From positions 1 to 6,820 of the forward strand of contig JBKPPO010000302.1 in the NCBI GenBank assembly GCA_046733635.1: 6,820 bases of DNA. Direction: 5' to 3'. Position 1 is the first letter of the stretch, and each line of letters starts with the position of its first letter. Both the position numbers and the translations under genes were made by a program. This stretch comes from CADEED01 sp046733635. Its GTDB lineage: Bacteria > Pseudomonadota > Gammaproteobacteria > Steroidobacterales > Steroidobacteraceae. Below the pieces are notes generated by a model. It did no database searches. It had not been told where the DNA came from and saw nothing but the letters and a program-made list of their open reading frames with translations. This document shows positions 1 to 6,769 of this stretch, one piece after another.

Positions 1-55
1 GCACGTGGGCTTCAAGCGCACCGGCAACGACAACGGGGACAGTTCCGAGGACTAA
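1..55 (+). CDS. lpxD: C-terminal end of upstream gene, probably LpxD (partial)
   Basis: Only the last 17 codons are present, in the frame beginning at base 2. They read HVGFKRTGNDNGDSSED and end at TAA 53-55. All three forward frames are open here. This one was chosen because 16 of its 17 codons end in G or C, like the genes downstream, whereas the other two frames do not show this bias. It stops 4 bases before the fabZ start. Assignment to LpxD (UDP-3-O-acyl-glucosamine N-acyltransferase, the third lipid A step) rests only on the conserved order lpxD-fabZ-lpxA-lpxB. The acidic, low-complexity tail itself is not diagnostic, and another gene such as an ompH/skp homologue cannot be excluded. 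Confidence 0.5.
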   Translation, partial: HVGFKRTGNDNGDSSED

Positions 56-59
56 CTGA

Positions 60-536
60 ATGACCGAGCCGATTTCTCTCGACATCATGGGAGTGCGGCG
101 GCTGCTGCCGCATCGCTATCCCTTCCTGCTCGTCGATCGCGTGCTGGAATGCGTGAAAGGCGAGCGCATCAAGGCGATCAAGAACGTCACCACGAACGAG
201 GAATTCTTCTCAGGTCACTTTCCGCATCGGCCCGTGATGCCGGGCGTGCTGATCCTGGAGGCGCTCGCCCAGGCCGCGGGCATCCTCGCGTTCATCACCG
301 CCGATGTCGTGCCCGATGAGTCGACGCGGTTCTTTTTCGTCGGCATCGACAAGGCGCGCTTCCGCAAGCCCGTGGAGCCGGGCGACCAGCTCATCCTCAC
401 GGCCACGTTCGAGCGCGCGTTCAAGGGCATCTGGAAGTTCGACACCGTCGCGTACGTCGGCGACAAGGAAGTGGCTTCCGCGGAGATGATGGTCGCTCCC
501 GAAACCAACAAGACGTCGAAGGCGCCCGCGGCGTGA
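60..536 (+). CDS. fabZ: 3-hydroxyacyl-[acyl-carrier-protein] dehydratase FabZ
   Basis: This cytosolic hot-dog-fold enzyme dehydrates (3R)-hydroxyacyl-ACP to trans-2-enoyl-ACP in type II fatty acid elongation. The 158-residue product matches the family length (E. coli about 151), with a few extra residues at the C-terminus (ending TNKTSKAPAA). The N-terminal block LPHRYPFLLVDRV (residues 16-28) and the active-site block GHFPHRPVMPGVLILEALAQ (52-71) are canonical. They supply the catalytic His53 and Glu67, equivalent to His54 and Glu68 of E. coli. The ATG at 60 gives an N-terminus aligned with E. coli FabZ and has a good Shine-Dalgarno sequence, GAGGA at 47-51, 8 bases upstream. The stop overlaps the lpxA start by four bases (GTGA, 533-536). 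Sitting beside lpxA is functionally sensible because both enzymes use the same hydroxyacyl-ACP substrate. Confidence 0.98.
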   Translation: MTEPISLDIMGVRRLLPHRYPFLLVDRVLECVKGERIKAIKNVTTNEEFFSGHFPHRPVMPGVLILEALAQAAGILAFITADVVPDESTRFFFVGIDKARFRKPVEPGDQLILTATFERAFKGIWKFDTVAYVGDKEVASAEMMVAPETNKTSKAPAA

Positions 537-1309
537 GCAGCATCGATCCACGCGCCATCGTCTCCCCGAAGGCGGAACTCGCCGAGGGCGTGATCGTCGG
601 TCCTTACAGCGTCATCGAAGACGGCGTGAAGATCGGCAAGGGCACGTGGATAGGCCCGCATGCCGTCATCAAGGGCCCCACGACCATCGGCGAAGGCAAC
701 AAGATCTTCCAGTTCGCGTCCATCGGCGATGCGCCGCAGGATCTCAAGTACAAGGGTGAACCGACGCGACTCGAGATCGGCGATCGCAACGTGTTCCGCG
801 AATTCACGACGATGAACCGCGGCACCGTGGGCGGCGGCGGCGTCACGATCATCGGCAGCGACAACCTGTTCATGGCCTTCACGCACGTGGCGCACGACTG
901 CCGCGTGGGCAGCAGGATCGTGATGGCCAACTACGCGACGCTCGCCGGCCACGTCGAGCTCGGCGACTGGGTGATCATGGGCGGCTATTCCGGCACGCAC
1001 CAGTTCACGAAAGTGGGTGCGCACGCGTTCATCGGCAACAACGCCGCGGTGACGCGCGATGTGCCGCCCTACGTCATGGCTGTCGGTACACCCGCCGTGC
1101 CGCACTCGATCAATTCTGAAGGCCTCAAGCGGCGCGGCTTCACGCCCGAGCAGATCCGGAATCTCAAGAACGCCTACCGCGTGCTCTACCGTTCGGACAA
1201 GAAGCTCGACGACGCGGTGGCCGAACTCAAGGTGATGGCCGAGACGCAGCCCGAGATCCAGCCGATGATCGATTTCATCGCTGCCTCGACGCGCAGCCTC
1301 GTGCGCTGA
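533..1309 (+). CDS. lpxA: acyl-ACP--UDP-N-acetylglucosamine O-acyltransferase LpxA
   Basis: LpxA transfers a 3-hydroxyacyl chain from ACP to the 3-OH of UDP-GlcNAc, the first step of lipid A synthesis in the cytoplasm. The 258 residues (E. coli 262) form a left-handed beta-helix of hexapeptide repeats (about residues 5-190). A helical C-terminal domain follows, containing EGLKRRGF (196-203) and the STRSLVR end. Catalytic His121 lies in THVAHDC (equivalent to E. coli His125). His118, His140 and His156 match the other conserved active-site histidines. The signature QFASIGDAPQDLKY (60-73) is present. The start is GTG at 533, overlapping the fabZ stop. It gives MSSIDPRAIVSP, matching the E. coli N-terminus, with a weak GAAGG at 518-522. 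The residue equivalent to E. coli Gly173, the acyl-chain ruler, is Asn169, which suggests a chain shorter than C14. Confidence 0.98.
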   Translation: MSSIDPRAIVSPKAELAEGVIVGPYSVIEDGVKIGKGTWIGPHAVIKGPTTIGEGNKIFQFASIGDAPQDLKYKGEPTRLEIGDRNVFREFTTMNRGTVGGGGVTIIGSDNLFMAFTHVAHDCRVGSRIVMANYATLAGHVELGDWVIMGGYSGTHQFTKVGAHAFIGNNAAVTRDVPPYVMAVGTPAVPHSINSEGLKRRGFTPEQIRNLKNAYRVLYRSDKKLDDAVAELKVMAETQPEIQPMIDFIAASTRSLVR

Positions 1310-1323
1310 CCGCGAGAGCCGCG

Positions 1324-2478
1324 GTGCGCATCGCACTGGTAGCCGGCGAGACCTCCGGGGATACGCTCGGCGCCGCGCTCATCGAAGGGTTGAAGCGGCG
1401 TTTTCCCCAGGCCACGTTCGCCGGTGTGGCGGGACCCAGGATGCGCGCCGCGGGCTGCGAAGCCTGGCACGACATCGAGTCGCTGTCGGTCATGGGCCTC
1501 ACCGAGGTCCTGGCCCATCTGCCGCGTCTTCTCAGCCTCCGAGGCAGACTCCGCCGCCGACTCATCGAGTGGGCGCCGGACGTCTTCATTGGCGTGGATT
1601 ACAAGGAATTCAACCTGGGTCTCGCGAGGCAGCTCAAACGCGCCGGCCTCACTACCGTGCAATACGTGAGTCCGCAGGTCTGGGCGTGGCGGCAGGGCCG
1701 GGTGCGCACCATCGGTGAATCCGTGGACCTGGTGCTCTGCCTGTTTCCGTTCGAGCCGGAGTTCTACCGTGAGCATGGCGTACGCGCGGCGTTCGTCGGG
1801 CATCCGCTGGCGGATCAGGTGCCGCTCGTGATCGATCAGGACGCTGCGCGTGCCGAATTCGGCATCGAGCGCGGCGCGCGGGTGCTCGCGGTGCTGCCGG
1901 GCAGCCGGCGCGGTGAGGTGGAAAAACTAGCGGACTGCTTCGCCGGCGCGGCCGAACTACTCGCGCAGCGATACCCCGGGTTGATCACGCTCGCGCCCAT
2001 GGTCACGCCGCAGTTGCGTGATCTGTTCGCGGCGCGTACTGCCGCACTCGCGCCCACCGCGAAGGTGCGCTTCCTGGATGGGCAGGCCCGGCGGGTACTG
2101 GCCGCGGCCGACGTGGTGCTGGTGGCTTCCGGCACCGCGACGCTCGAGACGGCACTGAGCAAACGACCCATGGTCGTCGCGTACAAGCTGGGCGCCATCA
2201 CCGCGTTTCTGCTGCGCAACCTCAAGCTCGTGAAGACGCAGCACTTCTCGCAACCGAATCTGCTGGCGCGCAAGGAACTCGTGCCCGAGTTCTTCCAGGA
2301 AGCGGCGAGCCCCGTGAATCTCGCGAATGCACTGGCGCACTGGATCGAGCATCCGGACGCGGTGGCGAAGGTGCGCGAGGAATTCGCCGCCCTGCATGCC
2401 AGCCTGCGTTGCGATGGCGCCGAGCGCGCCGCCAACGAAGTCGCCGAACTACTCACCGCGCGCGTGGCCGTGCCATGA
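1324..2478 (+). CDS. lpxB: lipid-A-disaccharide synthase LpxB
   Basis: This peripheral-membrane GT19 glycosyltransferase (GT-B-like fold) condenses 2,3-diacylglucosamine-1-phosphate (lipid X) with UDP-2,3-diacylglucosamine to give the lipid A disaccharide. The product has 384 residues (E. coli 382). Recognisable blocks are AGETSGD (7-13), VAGPRM (35-40), YVSPQVWAWRQ (114-124), FVGHPLAD (157-164), LPGSRRGEV (191-199), then ASGTATLETAL and QPNLLARKELVPEFFQ in the UDP-sugar-binding half. Asp92 and Arg195 match the functionally important Asp98 and Arg201 reported for LpxB. The usual PDFN after the Asp is KEFN here (DYKEFNLG). The start is GTG at 1324, with GAGAG at 1314-1318 five bases upstream. 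It lies 14 bases after the lpxA stop and gives an N-terminus that begins almost directly at the first strand. The 3' end overlaps the rnhB start as ATGA. Confidence 0.97.
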   Translation: MRIALVAGETSGDTLGAALIEGLKRRFPQATFAGVAGPRMRAAGCEAWHDIESLSVMGLTEVLAHLPRLLSLRGRLRRRLIEWAPDVFIGVDYKEFNLGLARQLKRAGLTTVQYVSPQVWAWRQGRVRTIGESVDLVLCLFPFEPEFYREHGVRAAFVGHPLADQVPLVIDQDAARAEFGIERGARVLAVLPGSRRGEVEKLADCFAGAAELLAQRYPGLITLAPMVTPQLRDLFAARTAALAPTAKVRFLDGQARRVLAAADVVLVASGTATLETALSKRPMVVAYKLGAITAFLLRNLKLVKTQHFSQPNLLARKELVPEFFQEAASPVNLANALAHWIEHPDAVAKVREEFAALHASLRCDGAERAANEVAELLTARVAVP

Positions 2479-3125
2479 AGGCCGGCGTGAAACTTCGCGT
2501 CCGGCTCCGCGTGGCCGGCGTGGACGAAGCGGGACGCGGACCTCTGGCTGGACCCGTGGTCGCGGCCGCGGTGATCCTCAATCCTGCTCGACCCATCCGC
2601 GGGCTCGCGGATTCCAAGGAGCTCGAGCCCGAAGAGCGGGTGCGCCTGGCGCGCCTGGTGCGCGAGCGCGCGCTGTGTTTCGCCGTGGCGTGGGCCGATG
2701 CCGAGGAAATCGACAGCATCAACATCCTCCAGGCCACCATGCTGGCCATGCGCCGGGCACTGATGGGACTCGCCGTGCCGCCCCAGGAGGTCCTGGTGGA
2801 TGGCAATCGTTGCCCTTGTCCTGACGGGCTGGGTTTCGACTGCCGCTACGAAGCGGTGGTGAAGGGCGATGCCAGGGTGCCGGCGATCAGCGCGGCGTCC
2901 ATCCTGGCCAAGACCACGCGCGATGCGCTCATGTGCGAGCTCGATGGCCGCTACCCGGGCTTTTCGTTGTCGGGGCACAAGGGATACTGCACGCCCAGTC
3001 ATGTGGCGGCCATCCAGTCGCTGGGGCCGAGTCCGTTGCATCGGCGCAGCTTCGCGCCCGTGCGCGTGGAGAGCGGCCTGCTGCTGGAGACACACGTCGA
3101 TTCCCTGGAAGCGCTGACGGCCTGA
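2475..3125 (+). CDS. rnhB: ribonuclease HII
   Basis: RNase HII nicks DNA 5' of single misincorporated ribonucleotides and cleaves RNA in RNA-DNA hybrids. The product has 216 residues (E. coli 198). AGVDEAGRGPLAGP (14-27) supplies catalytic Asp17 and Glu18, LVDGNRCP (107-114) supplies Asp109, and VVKGDARVP (128-136) supplies Asp132. SAASILAKTTRD (139-150), HKGYCTPSH (168-176, with junction-sensing Tyr171) and HRRSFAPV (189-196) complete the family pattern. About five extra residues with a CxC (Cys113, Cys115) and Cys123 lie between the third and fourth acidic residues. The chosen ATG at 2475 overlaps the lpxB stop (ATGA), suggesting translational coupling, and has no clear Shine-Dalgarno. GTG at 2487, preceded by GAAGG at 2477-2481, is a credible alternative. 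An ATG at 2409 would add 22 Arg-rich residues read from inside lpxB and is rejected. Confidence 0.97.
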   Translation: MKAGVKLRVRLRVAGVDEAGRGPLAGPVVAAAVILNPARPIRGLADSKELEPEERVRLARLVRERALCFAVAWADAEEIDSINILQATMLAMRRALMGLAVPPQEVLVDGNRCPCPDGLGFDCRYEAVVKGDARVPAISAASILAKTTRDALMCELDGRYPGFSLSGHKGYCTPSHVAAIQSLGPSPLHRRSFAPVRVESGLLLETHVDSLEALTA

Positions 3126-3144
3126 TACCTGCCGCTGCAGGGAA

Positions 3145-3180
3145 GCTTGTAAAGGCAAGTCGCTGAATCGCTTTGCAAGC
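3145..3180. repeat. imperfect inverted repeat upstream of dnaE
   Basis: GCTTGTAAAG (3145-3154) and CTTTGCAAGC (3171-3180) are reverse complements at nine of ten positions. The tenth would form a G-U pair in RNA, giving a 10-bp stem with a 16-base loop. The arms are unusually A/T-rich for this sequence. A second GCAAG at 3155-3159 sits 20 bases before the one in the right arm (3175-3179), so an alternative small hairpin is possible. No T-run follows on either strand, so this is not a standard intrinsic terminator. A regulator site or an mRNA-processing hairpin is possible. The function is not known. Confidence 0.5.
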
Positions 3181-3200
3181 GAAATTACGCGCGCGTTCGT

Positions 3201-3209
3201 TGCTAAACT
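3201..3209 (+). promoter_or_regulatory. candidate extended -10 promoter for dnaE
   Basis: TGC directly followed by TAAACT (3204-3209) fits an extended -10 element (TGn plus a hexamer matching TATAAT at 4 of 6). No good -35 sits 16-18 bases upstream: TTGCAA at 3173-3178 is 25 bases away. Extended -10 promoters tolerate a poor -35. Transcription would start about 7-10 bases downstream, at or within three bases of the dnaE ATG, giving a leaderless or nearly leaderless transcript. This is inference from a short motif; read-through from the upstream operon is equally compatible. Confidence 0.35.
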
Positions 3210-3218
3210 TCGCGCCGC

Positions 3219-6200
3219 ATGTCGAGCGCCGCATCCTCCTTCGTCCATCTCCGCTTGCACACCGAGTATTCGCTGCGAGACAGCGTGGTGCGCATTCCGG
3301 AACTCGTGGAGCGGGCGTCGAAACTGGGCATGCCCGCGTTGGCGGTGACCGATCAGCACAACCTGTTCGCGATGGTGAAGTTCTATCGCGAGTCGCTGAA
3401 GCTCGGCGTGAAGCCGATCATCGGCGTGGACGTGTCGCTGCGCGCCGTTGGCGAGCGCGTCGCGCCGCATCGGCTGACGCTGCTCTGCAAGGATCCCGCC
3501 GGGTATCAGAATGTCGCCGACCTGATCACGCGCGCCTGGCTGCACGGGCAGGACAAAGGCGTGCCGCTCATCGACCGTAGCTGGCTCGATGCGGAGAGCA
3601 CGCGCGGACTCATCGCGATCTCCGGATTCGCCGAAGGCGACGTGGGCAAGGCGCTCATGATGGACAAGACCGCGGACGCGCTCACGCTGGCGCGCGAGTG
3701 GCAGCAGCTCTTCGGCAATCGCTACTACCTCGAACTGCAGCGCCTCGGCCGGCCCGACGACGAAGCGCTGGTCGCGAAGACGGTCACGCTCAGCCAGCAG
3801 ACGGGCATTCCGGTGGTGGCCACCAATGACGTGCGCTTCCTCACGCCCGCCGACTTCGAGTCGCATGAGGCGCGTGTGTGCATTGCCGAGGGCGCGCAAC
3901 TCGCCGATCCCTCGCGGCCTCGAAGATACAGCGAAGCGCAGTACCTGAAGTCTCCCGCGGAGATGGGCGAGCTGTTCGCCGACATCCCCGAGGCGCTGGC
4001 GAACACCATGGAGATCGCGCGGCGTTGTTCGCTGCCGCTCAAGCTCGGTGAATCGCGACTGCCGATTTTTCCGCTGCCCGAGGGCGTCGCCGTCGAGGCG
4101 CACATCCGCGAAGAGTCGCTGCGCGGCTTCGAGGCGCGTGAGAAGGTTTTCGACGAGTCGCAGAAAGCACGCCTCGAGGAATATCGTCAGCGGCTCGACC
4201 GCGAACTCGGCGTCATCTCGAAGATGGGTTTCGCGGGGTACTTCCTCATCGTCGCGGACTTCATCAAGTGGGCGCGCGCCAACGGCGTGCCCGTGGGCCC
4301 CGGCCGTGGTTCAGGCGCAGGATCGCTCGTCGCATTCAGTCTCGGCATCACCGACATCGATCCGCTCAAGTACGACCTGCTGTTCGAGCGCTTCCTGAAT
4401 CCCGAGCGCGTGTCGATGCCCGACTTCGACATCGACTTCTGCATGGACGGCCGCGACCGCGTCATCGAATACGTGTCGCAGAAGTACGGCCGCGAGCGCG
4501 TCTCGCAGATCATCACCTACGGCACCATGGCCGCGAAGGCCGTGGTGCGCGACGTGGGCCGCGTACTCGGCATGGGCTACGGCTACGTCGACAAGATCGC
4601 CAAGCTGATTCCGTTCGAGCTCGGCATCACGCTGGACGACGCGCTCGAAAAGGAACCCGAGCTCAAGCGGCTCTACAAGGAAGACGAGGAGATCAAGAAC
4701 CTCATCGACCTCGCGCGTTCGCTCGAAGGCCTCACGCGCAACGCCGGCATGCACGCGGGCGGCGTGGTCATCGCGCCGTCGAAGCTCACGGAGTTCGCGC
4801 CGCTGTATGCGGACGACGAAGGCGGCAGCGTCGTCACGCAGTTCGACAAGGATGACGTCGAAGCCGCGGGCCTGGTCAAGTTCGACTTCCTCGGCTTGCG
4901 TACGCTCACCGTCATCGACCGCGCGGTGAAGATCGTCAACGCGCGCCGCGCGCAGAAAGGGGAGGCGCCGCTCGACGTCACCGCCTTGCCCATGGACGAC
5001 GCGGCGACCTACGAGCTCATGCAACAGGCGCGGACCACCGCGGTGTTCCAGCTCGAATCCCGCGGCATGAAGGACCTGATCCGGCGCCTGAAGCCGGATA
5101 CCTTCGAGGACATCGTGGCGTTGGTCGCGTTGTTCCGTCCCGGCCCGCTCGAGTCGGGCATGGTGGGCGACTTCATCGAGCGCAAGCACAGCCGCAACGA
5201 TCCGCTCGCGCCGCCCATCGACTATCTACATCCCTCGCTGCAGCCGGTGCTCGCGCCCACCTACGGCGTCATCCTGTACCAGGAGCAGGTGATGCAGATC
5301 GCGCAGGTGCTCGCCGGCTACACGCTGGGCGGCGCCGACATGCTCCGGCGCGCCATGGGCAAAAAGAAGCCCGAGGAGATGGCCAAGCAGCGCTCGATCT
5401 TCCTCGCGGGTGCCGTCAAGAACGACGTTCCGGAAGCGCAGGCGGCGCACATCTTCGACCTCATGGAGAAGTTCGCGGGATACGGCTTCAACAAGTCGCA
5501 CTCGGCCGCGTACGCGTTGTTGTCGTACCAGACCGCATGGCTCAAGCAGCACGAGCCCGCTTCGTTCATGGCGGCCGTGCTCTCCGCGGACATGGACCAC
5601 ACCGACAAGGTGGTGGGCCTGCTCTATGACTGCCGCAAGGAAGTCGGACTCACCATCCTGCCGCCGCACGTGAATCTCTCCGGCTACGAATTCGCGGTGG
5701 TGGACGACAAGACCATCCGCTACGGACTCGGCGCCATCAAGGGCGTGGGCGAGGGCGCGGTGGCGGCGATCGTCAACGAGCGCAAGGCGAACGGCGACTA
5801 CGCGAGCCTCGAGGATCTGTGCCGCCGGCTGGATCTCTCCAAGATCAACCGTCGCGTGCTCGAGGCACTCATCAAGTCCGGCAGTCTCGACGGCCTGGCC
5901 GCGAACCGCGCGACCTTGTTCAAGCGCCTCGACGGCGCCCTGGCGCTGGGCGAGCAGAACAGCAAGGCCAACGAAACGGGCCAGCACGACATCTTCGGTC
6001 TCGCCACCTCGCATGCGCCCGAAGCCGTGCGTGCGAGCGCGCCGGACCAACCCGAATGGACGGACACCGTGCGTTTGCGCGGCGAGCGCGAGACGCTGGG
6101 GCGCGCGATCTCCGGTCATCCGATCGACCGTTTCGTCAACGATCTGCCGCGATTCATCACCGGGCGAATCGTGGACTATCTGGAAGCGGATCGTCCCCAG

Positions 6201-6758
6201 GCGAGCGCCGAAGGCGGCAAGAGTTTCTTCGGCGGGAAGCCCGCTGCCATCGCGGGCGTGGTCGAAGAGGTGCGCAAGCGTGGACCGCGCACCGAGATCC
6301 TGCTGGATGACGACTCAGGCCGCATCGCCGTGAGCTTCTTCGACGAGCAATACCAGCAATATCGAGAACTGCTGGTGAAGGACGCGCTGTTGCTCATCGA
6401 AGGCAAGGTGCGGTTCGATGAGTTCGCGAACACCTGGGTGCTTCGCGGCAACAAGGTGAGCGAGCTCGAACGGCTGCGCGAGAAAGAGGCGCGCCGCATC
6501 GTGCTCAAGGTGAAAAGCGCGGACGGTTTGTCGCTCGACAAGCTGCAGGCGCTGCTCGCGCAGCATCGCGGCGGCGGTTGCCACGTCGCCATGCAGTTCG
6601 TGGGCAAGAGCGCGCGCGGCACTTTGTCCTTCGGGCCCGAGTGGAACGTGAAGGCTTCACCCGCACTCGTCGAAGAACTCGAATCGCTCCTGGGCCGCGG
6701 CCGCATCGCCGTGCTCTACAGTCCGCCGCCGTCCGCATCCGCGTCGTCCTACGGCTGA
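3219..6758 (+). CDS. dnaE: DNA polymerase III alpha subunit (DnaE1 type)
   Basis: This is the catalytic subunit of the replicative polymerase holoenzyme. The 1179 residues compare with 1160 in E. coli. In order: an N-terminal PHP domain (about 8-285) starting FVHLRLHTEYSLRD; the palm and thumb, with GPGRGSGAGS (360-369) and PDFDIDF (401-407) supplying Asp402 and Asp404; VKFDFLGL with the third catalytic Asp556; fingers with YGVILYQEQVMQIA and GYGFNKSHSAAY; a helix-hairpin-helix region (about 860-895); a beta-clamp-binding motif QHDIF (922-926, E. coli QADMF at 920-924); an OB fold (about 1008-1085); and a C-terminal tau-binding region. A low-complexity SPPPSASASSYG tail ends the protein. The PHP metal site is degenerate (Arg12, Gln46), as in gammaproteobacteria that proofread with DnaQ. 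An in-frame TAA at 3204-3206 makes ATG 3219 the first possible ATG start. No Shine-Dalgarno precedes it. Confidence 0.99.
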   Translation: MSSAASSFVHLRLHTEYSLRDSVVRIPELVERASKLGMPALAVTDQHNLFAMVKFYRESLKLGVKPIIGVDVSLRAVGERVAPHRLTLLCKDPAGYQNVADLITRAWLHGQDKGVPLIDRSWLDAESTRGLIAISGFAEGDVGKALMMDKTADALTLAREWQQLFGNRYYLELQRLGRPDDEALVAKTVTLSQQTGIPVVATNDVRFLTPADFESHEARVCIAEGAQLADPSRPRRYSEAQYLKSPAEMGELFADIPEALANTMEIARRCSLPLKLGESRLPIFPLPEGVAVEAHIREESLRGFEAREKVFDESQKARLEEYRQRLDRELGVISKMGFAGYFLIVADFIKWARANGVPVGPGRGSGAGSLVAFSLGITDIDPLKYDLLFERFLNPERVSMPDFDIDFCMDGRDRVIEYVSQKYGRERVSQIITYGTMAAKAVVRDVGRVLGMGYGYVDKIAKLIPFELGITLDDALEKEPELKRLYKEDEEIKNLIDLARSLEGLTRNAGMHAGGVVIAPSKLTEFAPLYADDEGGSVVTQFDKDDVEAAGLVKFDFLGLRTLTVIDRAVKIVNARRAQKGEAPLDVTALPMDDAATYELMQQARTTAVFQLESRGMKDLIRRLKPDTFEDIVALVALFRPGPLESGMVGDFIERKHSRNDPLAPPIDYLHPSLQPVLAPTYGVILYQEQVMQIAQVLAGYTLGGADMLRRAMGKKKPEEMAKQRSIFLAGAVKNDVPEAQAAHIFDLMEKFAGYGFNKSHSAAYALLSYQTAWLKQHEPASFMAAVLSADMDHTDKVVGLLYDCRKEVGLTILPPHVNLSGYEFAVVDDKTIRYGLGAIKGVGEGAVAAIVNERKANGDYASLEDLCRRLDLSKINRRVLEALIKSGSLDGLAANRATLFKRLDGALALGEQNSKANETGQHDIFGLATSHAPEAVRASAPDQPEWTDTVRLRGERETLGRAISGHPIDRFVNDLPRFITGRIVDYLEADRPQASAEGGKSFFGGKPAAIAGVVEEVRKRGPRTEILLDDDSGRIAVSFFDEQYQQYRELLVKDALLLIEGKVRFDEFANTWVLRGNKVSELERLREKEARRIVLKVKSADGLSLDKLQALLAQHRGGGCHVAMQFVGKSARGTLSFGPEWNVKASPALVEELESLLGRGRIAVLYSPPPSASASSYG

Positions 6759-6769
6759 GGCCGCCGGGG

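Noticed and set aside
215..1336. Minus-strand open frame of 373 codons opposite fabZ and lpxA
   Set aside because: It is fully antisense to two intact, well-conserved genes and has a biased Arg/His/Asp composition with no domain. It is a GC-driven shadow.
2409..2474. Upstream ATG that would extend RnhB by 22 residues into lpxB
   Set aside because: The extra residues are Arg-rich and out of character, come from the coding sequence of lpxB in another frame, and have no counterpart in RnhB homologues.
3173..3178. TTGCAA as a -35 box for dnaE
   Set aside because: It lies 25 bases from the best -10 candidate, too far for a sigma-70 promoter. It is part of the right arm of the inverted repeat.
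3145..3180. Intrinsic terminator between rnhB and dnaE
   Set aside because: A stem is present, but it is A/T-rich and is followed by GAAATTACG instead of a T-run. The reverse strand lacks a T-run as well.
1836..4103. Minus-strand open frame of 755 codons opposite lpxB, rnhB and the start of dnaE
   Set aside because: It runs antisense through three clearly real genes and a gap. Its translation is rich in Arg, His and Ala with no recognisable domain, as expected for a shadow frame in GC-rich DNA where antisense stops are rare.
4311..6119. Two long minus-strand open frames (292 and 297 codons) opposite dnaE
   Set aside because: They lie wholly within dnaE, which keeps every catalytic motif, and their His/Arg/Glu-rich translations look like reverse-frame readings of dnaE codons.
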